Origin: Smallanthus sonchifolius
Taxonomy: Eukaryota > Streptophyta > Magnoliopsida > Asterales > Asteraceae
Reading direction: 5' to 3'
Length of the DNA: 64,000 nucleotides
Assembly (NCBI GenBank): GCA_023525975.1
Contig: JAKNSE010000030.1
Coordinates: 1,411,501-1,475,500 of the forward strand
This document shows, one piece after another, positions 1 through 11,173 of the stretch. Position numbers and translations under genes: made by a program. Numbering within the stretch: position 1 is the first letter of the stretch; every line of letters begins with the position of its first letter. The notes beneath the pieces were generated by a model. That model was not told where the DNA came from. It made no database searches and saw only the letters and a program-made list of their open reading frames with translations.

Positions 1-113
1 TCATAGGGAAATGAGGAGCAATAAAATGGGCTCATAAAACATAAACCAATTCTGGTGTCTACTAATAAAAATAGCTAAAAAGGGAGTTTTTTTCATTTAA
101 GTAAATATTTCAC

Positions 114-166
114 CTCTTCCCTCTCTATAAAACCTTGCTGCTTGAGATCATAAAGCTGAAAGGAAA
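114..166 (-). pseudogene. Captured exon of a calcineurin B-like (CBL) calcium sensor
   Basis: A single 53-bp exon on the minus strand is preceded by a tgcag acceptor and followed by gtgaaa. It translates as FQLYDLKQQGFIEREE, the conserved block between EF hands of plant CBL proteins, which read Ca2+ signals and activate CIPK kinases. No neighbouring CBL exons were recognised, so this is an isolated fragment rather than a gene. It lies in the same orientation as the WDR12-like and PDH E1 beta fragments, consistent with capture by one transposon. Confidence 0.7.
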
Positions 167-1737
167 CTGCAGATAGACAAAAGGAAATAATAAGATTATT
201 GATGATACGCTATATTACACATCCATAATGCCACATGTAATGAGCAAAATGTGACTAAAAGATGCCAGCTTGTTAAAGTTGTAGCTGAGTATGCACAAGT
301 GAAAATGAAGTCAATGTATGATCAATACCTTATTATCTAAAAAAACTTAATTTTTCACTGTGAATTTCAGCATCCCCATTGATAGCATGTCCACCAACAA
401 AACATTAGTCATCCTTCGGGACCATATTTGGCGACTGTCACACCCCGACCGATGGCGGAATCATCGGGGCGGGACATGTAGACTGTTCATGAGCACAAGG
501 TTGACTAAATTGAAATATATTAATCATCAAATTTCATTGCAACATTCATGACAAAACAATCCAAGAAAACAACATAATTGAAATATATAAGTTCTTTATT
601 TAATTTAACTAAGTCCAAGCCTATGTGTAGCACATCTTGATCAAACTCACACATTAGTACCTGAAACATGAATAAAATAAAGTCAACTAAAAAGTTGGTG
701 AGTATAACACAGGTTTGTATATAGATAGCATATAGTTTGTAAAACAAATCCGTACATAACATGATAAATAAGGCATTTATGGGGAGCAGCTATTGTGTAA
801 CCAAGTACAATCAAACCTTTGTAACTAGCATGCAAAATTGTGTTGTCGGTATCAATCACCTCAACCAGGTGGGTTTGTCAGACTCAATAGATCTATCATT
901 GAAAACCGTCGGCTTGAATAGTTAATGATTGCACATAAGTGTTCACAAAAGTTAGCACACATAGCACTCGGGCATAAAGCTCAAATTGCACACATGAATG
1001 TAAATAGGATTTGTATTTGTGTTGTTTGTGTAAATGTAAACATGTAATTTGATAGAGTTCATGTTTCACCCCAAAAGTGTAAAAGAGTAAAAGGGGCTAT
1101 GAAATACTCACATGATTTGAAGGCGTAGCTAACACAAGATACCAAAAAGTAAAATGATTCCTTGAATTGCACAAGTTAACCTAAGGCGTAATGTATATTG
1201 TATTATTAGTAAGCACAAGAGTCTATGTCTAAGTCTAAAATCGAATTGGGTTTGCATATAAAGTTATTGATTTGTACTTGGAAGTATTGTATAAAATAAA
1301 AGATTTGAAATAAACATTTTTAGAATATTTTGATTAAGGTTTGAGTTTGAATAATTAAATAAATAATTTAAATAATTATTGTTTAGGCAAATAATGTAAG
1401 CATTAAATGTAATTAAGTATAAATAACTAATTGTTTTTGTTTAAATATAAATTAAATAAATAGTCATTACCTTATTTATTTATTTATAAAATATGTAACT
1501 TAACCATTAAATACTTTTTAAATAAAAGACTTAATAATAATTGCAAATTTAATTTTTATAAACTTTTAAATAAATAATTTTCTATTTATTCCAAGATTAA
1601 ATATTTGATCTTTCTAAATAGAATTAAATGCATTTTTATAAAAAAAATCAACTATTTTTATTTTGAAATTTAATCAGAAATATTTATTGTTTGAAAAATA
1701 TATAAAATTTATAATTCTGCCAAAAATTTAACTCACA

Positions 1738-1912
1738 CACGACTGTGCCTTGTCTCGGCACGATCGTGTCTATGATTCTGAGACACGACTGAGATTAGCC
1801 AGAGGGCATGACTGGGTCTAAACAGGAGGACACGACCGCGCTGGTAACCAGCACGACCGCGTCTCATGAGGCACGACCGCGCTAGATGATTAGCGCGACC
1901 GCGTCTTTCCAA
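1738..1912. repeat. Degenerate GC-rich motif cluster in the solo LTR
   Basis: At least seven imperfect copies of cacgaccgcg/cacgactg occur in about 175 bp, in strong contrast to the AT-rich sequence on both sides. The motif is related to the more regular minisatellite at 2511-2636 in the same LTR. Confidence 0.7.
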
Positions 1913-2510
1913 ATCAGGAACGATTTGACTAATTTTTATAATAACAGGGTTGGAAATCATAGGGCTTTCGCCCAATAGATTATTACGAGTCTTTTTGTAT
2001 AGATTAATTGAATTTAAAACGTGTTTAGGACCGGATTCGATTAAACTATTTTGAAGGTAAATGTGGCTTCGAGTTCGAGATGATTTCCATAATGAAAGCC
2101 CAATTTAATATGGGGCTTTTGATCCATGAACTGTAACGAGTGAGGAAAAGGTTTCAATTACCTGGAAGAGTAGCGAATTGATAGAGAACGGTAAAAAGAA
2201 GTTCCGGCGTCGGTGAGCTTGGCTTCCGGCGTCTTCTGCTACGATTCCGGCTGCTTCAAATGGTTCAGTAGCTTCTGGGAGAATCGTGTAGCGTTTGATT
2301 GGGGGAAAATTCACTCCAGAATAGGAGGATCGACGTTCAAAGGAGAGGATTTTCAAATGAGGAGGTTTTGATTTTCTTGAATCGGTTTTCTGTTGTTAAT
2401 GGCTAAAATTGATAATATTCGTTACTTGGTCTATGAAAGTGAAACGTATATCGGTTACGACAATCAACGATCTCGCGTTTAAAACTGCATTTACGTTTCA
2501 ACTGGTACTA

Positions 2511-2636
2511 GGCGCGACCGTGCCCAAACGAGGCGCGACCGTGCCAAGGCACCGGGCGCGATCGTTCCAAAGCAAGTCGCGCGACCGTGCCAAAGCACTT
2601 GGCGCGACCGTGCCAAAACGAGGCGCGACCGTGCCT
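2511..2636. repeat. Minisatellite of about 21-24 bp in the solo LTR
   Basis: Six consecutive copies share the core ggcgcgaccgtgcc, separated by short A-rich or CA-rich spacers. On the LTR sense strand the core reads GGCACGGTCGCGCC. It lies about 240-365 bp from the LTR 5' end, where the U3 region is expected. Confidence 0.8.
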
Positions 2637-3479
2637 ATTAGGGTTTCTTTCTATTTTTCAACATCAGACCTTGTAACTTTAGTCTTTGACGTATTTGTAT
2701 AAATAGATACTTATGTAGTGTTTTAATAGAATGTAACTGAGTAAAATTTGTGGATTTGCATTGAAGTATAGTATTTAATTGATGGTACGAATAGAACAAA
2801 ACAGTGCACTAGAATTGAGTTTAAAATGCATTCCATTGAATTGAAATACGGATACTAAAAATCAGAAATGTTACAGCGACTTTGGATCCGGGTTAAATGA
2901 CACCTTTTTGCTAACAACAACATCCTTTGCCACCATTAGTGTTATTGATGTATGTCAACGTTCTGCCACAAGTTCAACATAATTTAGATAACTGCACATG
3001 TAATAAGGAAGCTCGTCATCAAAAGGCAATGTTGTAATTTATTATAAAAAGCAAGTTAATTACGAACCGTGTTCACTGTATCTTTCCCTGTCTCCACATC
3101 CCATCTTCTAATGGATTGATATCAAGATGCAGAATAAATGTTTCCATGTTCAGTCCAAACAACTGAAGATACACATTGGGTATGCCCTACAAGTGAAGAT
3201 AAGGTTAATATGATTACATTCACGATATTGGATTTCTTCTCCAGGTCAGAAATAATTGCATCATCAGCTGTTAATTTAGAAGTCTAAAAAAAACTGACAA
3301 TTTTTTTCAATATTGTATCGAGTGATATGAATTTTGAATGCAAATCTTTTCTCCACAATGTCACTGAAATCATTAGGATATAATCCTTTTTCACCTCCCT
3401 GTAATATATAAATAGATTAATAATCAATAAAAAAATCATTTCAAACCGGATAGTAAGTGTTTTTGAAAAGAAAGTGAAA

Positions 3480-3750
3480 ACATATGGTAGTATATTGTAG
3501 TGAAACAACCTCAAAAAGTGTAGTTTTATTGTAGTATAAGAGCATCGAAAAGTGCAGTTATAATATAACGAAACAACTTCAAGTAGTGTAGTTTATTTCA
3601 ATACAATATCCTGAAAAAGTGGAGTTATATTGCAGCGAAAAAGCCTCACAAAAAGTGCAGTTTTATAGCAACAAAATAGCCTAAAAATGCAGTTATATTG
3701 CAGCGAAACAGACTCAAAAAGTGCAGTTTTATTGCAGCACAAAATATATT
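3480..3750. repeat. Degenerate tandem array of about 40-bp units
   Basis: Recurring blocks of the form attgcagcgaaacagcctcaaa and aagtgcagttttattg alternate five to six times with substitutions and small indels. The array lies between the WDR12-like and PDH E1 beta fragments inside the Helitron-like element. Confidence 0.65.
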
Positions 3751-3759
3751 AGTAATATA

Positions 3760-4004
3760 TACCAACACCAGCAGGGGACCATTTGGTCCTCTTAAGACGA
3801 TTGGTACATTAATGTGTTGTTGAGAAAGATCAGATTGGTATTTCTCCAACCTGCTCATCATAAAAAGATGATAATCAGATAAATGAGAAGTAAAATAGTA
3901 GCCTTTCTAAAAAATAGTTTTACCTCTTTGCACATAACAAAAACATTAGGATCAGCAGCCATTTTGTCATCAAGAACAGAGTTCAAAGCAGTTTGCACTA
4001 TCAC
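3760..4004 (-). pseudogene. Pyruvate dehydrogenase E1 beta subunit fragment
   Basis: On the minus strand an exon (4004-3924) with a gatacag acceptor and gtaaaa donor translates as TALNSVLDDKMAADPNVFVM followed by CKE, matching the N-terminal region of plant PDH E1 beta, part of the mitochondrial pyruvate dehydrogenase complex. The next exon starts at 3850 (after gagcag) with VGE, then an extra A shifts the frame, then QHINVPIVLRGPNG appears, the conserved INVPIVFRGPNG segment. The sequence between YQ and this block is missing and another 1-nt shift follows. Gene fragment with introns, internally deleted and frameshifted; not functional. Confidence 0.8.
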
Positions 4005-4487
4005 CTGTATCAAGTTTTAATGTAAATATAAAAACCTAATTTATAATTTATAAATATTATTATAAAAAATCCCAGAAAGATAAAAGGAACAGATGAAGTG
4101 AAACACAATGTTCAATATTTGTGCAAATCAATCCTTATAGATTATGCCTAATTAACACTCTTTAAGTAAAAAATAACAACCGCATACAGTTGGGTTAAAT
4201 ATTTACTACTATTTATACATTATACAGTTGGGTTAAATATTTATAGATCGACAAAGGGGATTCAATGAAATCATGTTGCAAATTGAAAAAGAGCCAAGGA
4301 ATTACATATCTTTTATGGAACCCTAAATACTTGCAAAAATACGTGACGGAGATTCTAGAAGAGCTTAGATGAAACCCTCCGACGAATACGATCGTGGAAG
4401 AGGGGACCTGAAATCAGATCGGTTGTTTAGTAGGAGAGAGAAGCAAATACAAATAATAGTAAATACGATTAGAAGATTGAACAAATA

Positions 4488-4700
4488 CGTGAAGGAGACC
4501 TGGAAGAGCACGGTCCTGAAAGCAGATCGGTGAAGAAGAACCTGGAAGAGCACGGTCCTGAAGGAGAAACTGGAAGGTCAAATACGTGAAGGAGGACAGC
4601 AAAGCGGCGACTACAATTGTTGATTTTCAGGACCTGAAAGCAGATCGGTGGGGGAGAGGACGGTCATGGTGGTTAACGTCGTAAAGAAAGGGTGGAGGAG
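4488..4700 (-). repeat. Short internal repeats near the Helitron 5' end
   Basis: The blocks ctggaagagcacggtcctga and cctgaaagcagatcggtg recur two to three times each in the same orientation between 4488 and 4700. The region resembles a gene 5' leader (CT-rich on the minus strand), but I recognise no protein. It may be a fourth captured fragment. Confidence 0.45.
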
Positions 4701-4951
4701 AGGACCGGTCGTGGAGGAACCTTAAATCGGTGTAGAGGACTGTCAAGCGGCGATCTTTTTTGGAGTGAAACCCTAAATTGGAGATAAGCCGTAATAAGAT
4801 CCGGGTTAACAGACCTGGGGCAAACCGGGTATTACGACCCGCGTATACCATTTCAGTGAAAAAAAACTTTAGGCGGGAAAAAGCTAGTTAAATGGTCTAG
4901 AAAAACGACATGTGACACCCCAAAAAACCTTTATTTATTAATATGTATAGA

Positions 4952-5472
4952 TATATAAAACAAGAATATCATGTTAATTTAGTTATTATATTATCATGTA
5001 ATTATTGTAAGATATTTATATTGTTTTCATTATAGTTATACATTTCCACAATACAAAAAATGTTCAATATAATACATAATATACAGAGGGTTTTCATATA
5101 TAAAATAATAAATTCGTTCCCCTACTTTTAAGTTTGTCTTGTATTTAACTAACATGTAATTATTATTTTATAGGTTTATCATTAAGCTTTGGCTACAAGG
5201 TAATCCTTTTTTACCACATATAGTTTTTCCTAATGTAGCATTTATTTTCTCATAATATAAGTTCACATATTTTATAAACAACACTGGCACACATGTGTAT
5301 ATATTATAAAGGATAAATTAATTCGGAACAATATTTATTACGAGAGCACGTAGAACAAAAGCGAATTATTTTTTATTTTAAAAATAAAATAAAAAAGTAT
5401 AAATGTAATAGTTATTGTTTCTCATTCTTCTCTTCTAAATATATATATATATATATATAGGATATATATATA
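4952..5472. other. AT-rich intergenic DNA, no gene seen
   Basis: Low-complexity AT-rich sequence ending in a (TA)n tract at 5440-5472. No coding potential or recognisable element was found outside the boundary of the Helitron-like element. Confidence 0.5.
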
Positions 5473-6019
5473 GGGGCGGTTATTGTACAAAGTGATTTTA
5501 GCGTACGAAGGCACCAGCATGCGACACGTGTTCAGTGGGCGAGGGGTAAATGCGTCCGCGTAATAATAACGCATCAATATTTGTATAATCACGTAATCAC
5601 TCTCAGCACATCAAAACAATTGTATAATCACGTAATCACGCATGTTGTATAATAACACATTTTCATAAATTAATCACGTAATCACTCTCAGCACATCAAC
5701 ATTTAAAAAAAATTGATTTTTTTAAAAAGTAGAACAAAAGTGTACTCAAATTAAAGAGAATAAAATGCTCGATTTTATGGTGTAATTTAAAAAAAAAAAT
5801 AATGTCGTATAAAAAAGTTATGCTTGTTTTAAAAAAATGGGGGAACTTGTAAAAGGTCAACAAATGTATGGTATTCCAATTTTACCCTTTTCAAAATCTT
5901 TTCACCTTAAAACAAACACCTTTGATCTTAACCATTGATTTCCTAGATCAACGCTTCAAAATACTTCGTACGCTTCGCACGCTAAAATCACTTTGTGTTT
6001 AAAACTTTCTCTCTCTCTA
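5473..6019. mobile_element. TA-flanked foldback MITE, copy F1
   Basis: Bounded by (TA)n on the left and ctctctc-(TA)n on the right. A 24-bp inverted repeat lies near the ends: acaaagtgattttagcgt.. at 5487-5510 and its complement at 5973-5996 with one mismatch. The terminus reads TATATAGGGGCGG. Internally it has direct repeats of cacgtaatcactctcagcac (about 5590 and 5673) and a gctcgattttatggtgtaat block at about 5768 that recurs in the F7 copy at about 61952. No ORF. Confidence 0.7.
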
Positions 6020-6900
6020 TATATATATGAATAAACTAGTTTGATAGGTTTTTTTTCATATACATAATATATGCATTTTTATTTAATAAGTATATAACTT
6101 AAAAAAAAAACCATTAATTGAATAATTAAATGATTAAGATTTGTTTTACATTTTCTTAAAAAAAATTAATGTTGTGAAATTATCTTCTCCATGTGTTTTA
6201 TATATAGAGAGAGGGGTTTACAATAAAAAAAAAGTATTATTAATTATTTTCACATTAAAAAATTGCAACTAAAAGTATATATTTAAACACACGATGGAAA
6301 GAACGGTCTAAGAATTTAATATTCTACAATAATTCAATGAATAAATTAAAGTTTCAAATTAAAACTTTACAAGGATAGATAATATAAAATTATCATGAAA
6401 TTTAGAAGGAAAAGATAATGAGCCCAAATAAATAATGTTTTGTTTATAATTCAATACATAATTAAATAAAAGCGTTAATCATACATCCATGAGGTGAAAT
6501 TAATGATTACATAAATACTTTTGGGTCCAAAAAGAACTTTACCTTTCCTTATAATATATTTCTTATTGTTTATAATTCAATACATAATTAAATAAAAGTT
6601 AAACAAAATTTTATTATTTATTATGTTTTTATGATATAAAAAAATTAATATAAAACTAATTTTAAATAAAGAACTATAAAAATCGAATATGACACTTTTA
6701 CTTAGCCATATCAGATACTCTGAGAAAGAAAAAATGGTAAATAACCTCATTATGTATCATAGTTAACGCACTAGATAAGAATGTTTACAAGTTTCTTCTA
6801 GTTTTCTACTTAAAAATTGGTTCTCGATTGAGCGTATGTCTGTAATTATAAACCTATAAAATGATTTTAATATTTAGATGAGCTAAATTAAATAATTATA
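6020..6900. other. AT-rich intergenic DNA
   Basis: Very AT-rich with a repeated sub-block: tttgtttataattcaataca at about 6438 and a near copy at about 6566. No coding potential seen. Confidence 0.4.
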
Positions 6901-7043
6901 ACCTTTGAGGTCATGTGTTCAAGCCCGTGGAAAACAGTCTCTTACACAGTGTAGGTAAAGCTACATACATCAGATCACGAAGCGATCTGGCCCCTCCTCG
7001 GCCTCTGCACAGGAGTTAAGTCAACCACCGGGTACGCTCTTTT
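6901..7043 (+). mobile_element. Au-type SINE, 5'-truncated, with intact TSD
   Basis: The sequence contains ggtcatgtgttcaagccc (a tRNA-like B box), then a cagtctctta...gtaggtaaagctac block, a tctggcccctcctcggcctc block and a terminal accgggtacgctcttt. This order matches the 3' portion of the plant Au SINE family. It is flanked by a perfect 16-bp duplication, aaattaaataattata, at 6885-6900 and 7044-7059. The A box is missing, so the copy was 5'-truncated at insertion. No coding capacity; SINEs use LINE machinery. Confidence 0.85.
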
Positions 7044-7059
7044 AAATTAAATAATTATA

Positions 7060-7835
7060 TGTTATTCCTTAAAAATATATAAGATTACTTAAGGAAGGAA
7101 ATAATATTTGTAATTGAAATGGACAAAGTGTTAGTTGGGTTGTTGACATCACAACACTCCATATTTGGCCATTTTTATTAACGTTAAGTGAGCAGGGTCT
7201 GGCACCACTAGCCGTTAGTCACTTGGGTCCCACTTTCTTTCCCTTTAATGTTTATATTATCCCGCGATTTACGCGATACGAGCCCACTTAACGCCGTCTA
7301 AACTCTCTCCCTATTTTCCTTGCTTTTCCAGTAAGCCAACTTAACGTCCGTCAACAACGCTACTAGGATATCTATTATCTAATCCCGTGAAGTATCAACT
7401 TTTTCACAACCAATTTTGGCCTTTTGGCCTTTTGGTTAGATGAAGCTAGTTTGTGTAACCGTATAAAACCAAATGTATCGATAGCAAAAAGTTAAGGATA
7501 TGTCCATCAAATACTGAATTATATAGTACTGGTTCGGCTTCGACACAGTACCAGATCTAAACCGATTTGGACCCAAATTGTATTGTTGAATGGATAGCCA
7601 GTGATTTTAACCTAGTTTTTCATCAAAATCATTTAGTTTAGCTGTTGGTGAGTTTTTGTGCCATTAAGCCACTTTATTGCAGTTGAATTTATTTAAGACG
7701 AAAGAGAAATGAGAATAGACATTGTTACAAGTTAGGAGGTGCTCGAAGTATACACTTGTACAAAACTATTCTTATTTCCAACACCTTCAAACCCAGTGAC
7801 CGGTGATTAATTTTTTTTAGGGGGGAGGGGATAGT
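7060..7835. other. Intergenic DNA, no gene seen
   Basis: Includes a moderately GC-richer stretch at 7140-7350 resembling decayed transposon or promoter sequence. No ORF or splice pattern convinced me. Confidence 0.35.
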
Positions 7836-8110
7836 GATGGGGCAACGCTCTTAGCGGTCCAAGGGGTCGCGCTACCCTGTTAGCATGGAAAAAATTATTT
7901 TACCTTATTAAAAAGCTGTTGAAAGTAGTTGTTAGTCCATGAGTGGTATCAGTAGCTACTACGAGCAATGGTAACTAGTCGTCAACAACTTGGACAAACA
8001 ATCATCAATCGTAACTAGGTTAACGCTAAGTACATGCTGACAAAAATTACTTCTGATGTGACTGAATAATTGTAGACAGTTATAATTGTCAACTGACATA
8101 CACTTTTAAG
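7836..8110 (+). repeat. Decayed Copia LTR fragment
   Basis: The reverse complement of 8060-8110 (cagttgacaattataactg) and of 7836-7880 (a ccccttggacc block) resembles, in the same order, the left LTR of the Copia remnant at 23990-24406, which has cagttgacagttataactg and cccttggaccc. This suggests a diverged LTR of the same family in the opposite orientation. Alignment would be needed to be sure. Confidence 0.4.
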
Positions 8111-8499
8111 AAGAGTTGTGCCATTTCAACTTAAACTGTTGTGATGGTTCCCTACCATATAAGGTAGGTATTTGGTCTGATTTTACATACATTTTTCTTT
8201 TACATTTTTTCAGAACAAAAAACGTACTCTTTCTTGATTTCTCTTTGAATAATCAGATTAATGATTTAAGAGTACCACCAGATTACCTCAATATGAAAGT
8301 GATTAGTATACGATTCGGAGAGATTCTCTAACAAATTCCAAACTATAAACCTATATATATATTAGCTAAAGTATAAAATAAAAAAGAACTATTGATAAAT
8401 TGATGGTAAACTAATAATATATATGTATGTAAAATTATTAGCGTTCGCAAGACAAGTTATATAATCTTATAAAAATATAATTAATGTGTTTTCATAATA
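8111..8499. other. Intergenic DNA, no gene seen
   Basis: AT-rich sequence between the Copia LTR fragment and the LINE. The open frame at 8116-8331 has no recognisable similarity or coding signature. Confidence 0.35.
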
Positions 8500-10568
8500 G
8501 CTAAAATTATTTGGTTTTCTAACCCGAAGAGAACTAATAAGGAAGTTTTCAACTTCTTTAGGTCTAAATTCCAAGAGCCTGAACCTAATCGTCCTACTTT
8601 TCTCAATCCAGACTTAAAAGTGCTTTCCTCCGAAGACTCTATGTCTTTAGTCTCTCCGTTTTCAGTTAACGAGATCAAAGAAGCTGTCTGGAACTGTGGT
8701 GGAGACAGGGCTCCGGGGCCGGACGGTTTTAATTTCAAGTTCATTAAAAGCTTCTGGGATATTTTGGAGGGTGATTTATGTAAAATGTTGTTTCAGTTTC
8801 ATTAAGACGGTATAATAAGCCATGGGTGTGGATCTTCTTTTATCACTCTAATCCCAAAAACGGAGGATCCTTTGGACCTAAATGAATTTCGTCCGATCAG
8901 CTTGATTGGATCGATCAACAAAGTGATTTCAAAAGTTCTTGCTAACAGGCTGAAAAGAGTGATAGGATCAGTGATTTCTGAGACCCAATCGGCTTTTCTA
9001 AAAGATAGGTACATTTTGGATGGACCTCTAATCATTAATGAAGTCATTTCCTGGATAAAGAAAACCAAATCCCAAGCTTTTCTTCTAAAAGTAGACTTTG
9101 ATAAGGCTTTCGACAGTGTGAACTGGGGATTTTTGATATCCATCATGCAGCAAATGGGATTTCCGGGTAAATGGTATGAATATTTTGTCCTCTGCCCGTT
9201 CCTCGGTATTAGTCAATGGGTCGCCCACTTTTGAATTTAAATGTGAGCGTGACGTTAGACAAGGAGACCCTCTGTCTCCTTTTCTATTTATTATTGTCAT
9301 GGAAGCTTGGTCTATGAGGACAAAAAGAAGATTCATTGGGTAGCTTGGGAAAGGGTTACCAAACCGGTGGATGCTGGTGGTTTGGGTGTATGTTCCTTAA
9401 AAGACATCAACAATGCCCTCCCTTTCAAAATGGGTATGGATATTAAAAAACGAGAGCCAAAGTCTTTGGAGGAGGGTTATCTCGGCTTTACATCATAATC
9501 AACGGAACTGGGGAAACATCCCAGTTAGGAAAACCTTGACTGGGGTATGGAACAACATTGGGAAGTTCGATGCAAAATTCAAAGTTGCTGGTCGAAATCT
9601 ACAATACCTCATAAAAGGCAAAGTGGGGGATGGGGCGTCAATCAGATTCTCGATTGACCCATAGTTGACCGACGAACCGCTAAGAATCTCTTTTCCTAAT
9701 CTTTTCTCTTTGGAAAAAAATAAATTATGCAAAATTAATGTATGTTTCTCTGTACAGGATAATATTAGATCATGGGCTTGTAGGTGGAGACGCCCTCCTC
9801 AAACTTTGGATGAGCTTCTTGAGCTAGCTCAATGTATCACTCTGCTCAACCAGTTTCAATTTCCAGGCGGAAAGGATAGTTGGCAATGGCTTAGGGACAC
9901 CTCCAACTCTTTCTCGGTGAATTCACTCAAGACTTTAATTGCCAAAGATCAAGAAAGGAATGATTCCTTCAATCTAAAATGGTGCAAATGGACCCTTAAA
10001 AAATGTAGCATCTTAGCATGGAGAGCGGAAATGGAACAACTTCCAACATTGGTGGAGCTACACAAAAGGAACGTCACCGTTGCTTCCCGAGCGTGACCTC
10101 TCTATGGTGACTTGGAAGAAACAGCAGACCACCTCTTTACCTCATGCTATATTGCGACGGTGGTATGGCATCATATCGGTAGTTGGTGCAAGATCCCCCC
10201 AATTTTCGTTTTCACGGTTAGAGATGTTTTGGATCTTCATAAGACAATGGCAATTAGAGAGGACATCAAGTATGTGATTCATGGGATCATTCTCACCTCT
10301 TGTTGGTGCATTTGGAAGGCTAGGAATGAGCTTCTTTTTTCAAACAAAGAAGTTAAAGTGGAGAGGATAATTGGTGACATCAAATCTCTAGGGTTTTTAT
10401 GGTTTAAACATAGATCCAAATCCAATTCCCTTTTATGGAAGGATTGGGTTAGTTTCAATTTGTTGTAATTATGGTCTAGTTGTATTTGTTGTATTGGGTG
10501 TCTTCTCCCGGTTTCCCCGTGGAGTTAGGCTTGCTTGGTTCTAATATAATTTGTTTTTTGAAAAAAAA
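8500..10568 (+). pseudogene. L1-type LINE (non-LTR retrotransposon) remnant
   Basis: Broken frames give successive parts of a plant LINE ORF2. First comes EIKEAVWNCGGDRAPGPDGF (about 8670-8733), then ITLIPK and FRPISLIGSINKVISKVLAN (8888-8947), then QSAFLKDRYILDG and LKVDFDKAFDSVNW of the reverse transcriptase. After about 9300 the frame jumps to VTKPVDAGGLGVCSLKDIN, so the RT active-site region is deleted. The C-terminal zf-RVT-like domain follows (ILAWRAEMEQLPT, DHLFTSC, CWCIWKARNELLF) to about 10467. A poly(A) run at 10560-10569 marks the 3' end. There are several stops and frameshifts; inactive. The 5' end is truncated near 8500 and no clear TSD was found. Confidence 0.85.
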
Positions 10569-10569
10569 A

Positions 10570-11173
10570 ATTTGTATAAAGTGAATGTAGTTGAATTGAA
10601 ACTTCAAGAAGATAACTTTTTTTAACGGCAAACTTATAGGGATATAATTTTAAGGGATTTATCTGATTTAGAAATTTAAAGTGTTTTAATATATCCAAGA
10701 TTATCACTTCGTAATTTTTGAAAAAATAAAGTAAAAAAATAAATATTTTATGTGAAAACTTGGAGATAAAGTTACACAAATTAAGGGAACAAAGTTATAA
10801 TCCAAAACTATCACAAAATTAGGTGATTTCATTGAAAATTATGATGAACATCAAGAACAATTATGATAATCATTAAAAAAAAACTGTTATCGATTAATAT
10901 CAGATTTCGGCTGGAATCGAAATCATAAAACAACATGGTATTTAAGGATTTCGAAAATTATATCTCATTTTTATGAGATAATTTTTTTTATTAAAAACAG
11001 TTTATTAAGATCTGAATGATGTAATCAAAACATGTTATTAAAACTGATTTGTGAATATCAGAAACCGTGAAATATAAAAACGATTTTCATTATATTTTAT
11101 CTATAAAAAAAACTTGTTCTCTGAATTTAATTCCATTTTAGGGAACGCAAGAAGAATTGATTAATAAACATAC
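10570..11173. other. AT-rich sequence, possibly the interior of a decayed LTR element
   Basis: No ORF or protein similarity seen. Because the PBS at 11174-11185 points leftwards, this stretch should be the interior of the element whose 5' LTR lies at 11188-11572, but no retrotransposon coding remains. Confidence 0.35.

Larger units (their letters stand above)
436..2875 (-). repeat. Solo LTR of a Ty3/Gypsy element
   Basis: The segment starts tgtcacaccccgacc and ends aaatgttaca, that is TGTAACATTT...GGGGTGTGACA on the minus strand, the same termini style as the Gypsy LTRs at 33426 and 36387. It is flanked by a perfect 5-bp target-site duplication, gcgac, at 431-435 and 2876-2880. No internal region, PBS or PPT is attached, so it is a solo LTR left by unequal recombination. 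Length is 2440 bp. It interrupts the captured WDR12-like exon. It carries two clusters of a GC-rich gcgaccgtgcc-type motif. Confidence 0.9.
380..3186 (-). pseudogene. WDR12-like (YTM1 family) WD40 gene fragment, interrupted by a solo LTR
   Basis: On the minus strand an exon starts at 3186 after a cttgtag acceptor and translates as GHTQCVSSVVWTEHGNIYSA, then a stop in place of the expected Trp, then SIRRWDVETGKD. This matches a WD repeat of plant WDR12, a PeBoW-complex protein in 60S ribosome biogenesis. A second exon starts at 2991 after tgcag and shows a degraded LCCGRTL..INNTNGG block and a DPK.R.IW.PR block, the latter continuing on the far side of the LTR at 435. It contains several stops and small indels. 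The retained introns show the copy came from genomic DNA, not cDNA. The first exon is a confident match; the part left of 435 is weak. Confidence 0.6.
1..4951 (-). mobile_element. Helitron-like element with captured host gene fragments (3' end outside window)
   Basis: Read on the minus strand, the element begins at 4951 with TCTATACATATTAATAAAT, followed by a GGTTTTTTGGGGTGTCACATG stretch. This is the usual form of plant Helitron 5' termini (TC start, AT-rich, then a TGTCACATG-like block). The base before TC is A, as expected for A|T target insertion. Inside, all on the minus strand, lie exon fragments with intact-looking splice borders from three unrelated genes: PDH E1 beta (3760-4004), WDR12-like (380-3186) and CBL (114-166). 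No Rep/helicase coding is visible, so it is non-autonomous or decayed. The 3' hairpin and CTRR end would lie left of position 1. Fragment identities are firm; assignment to a Helitron rests on one terminus. A Pack-MULE is the main alternative, but no long TIR or 9-bp TSD was seen. Confidence 0.6.

Noticed and set aside
2409..2702. 97-codon frame with repeated GATVPKRGATVP
   Set aside because: It is the translation of the minisatellite in the solo LTR, antisense to the LTR.
8116..8331. 71-codon frame
   Set aside because: AT-rich chance frame with no motif and no splice partners.
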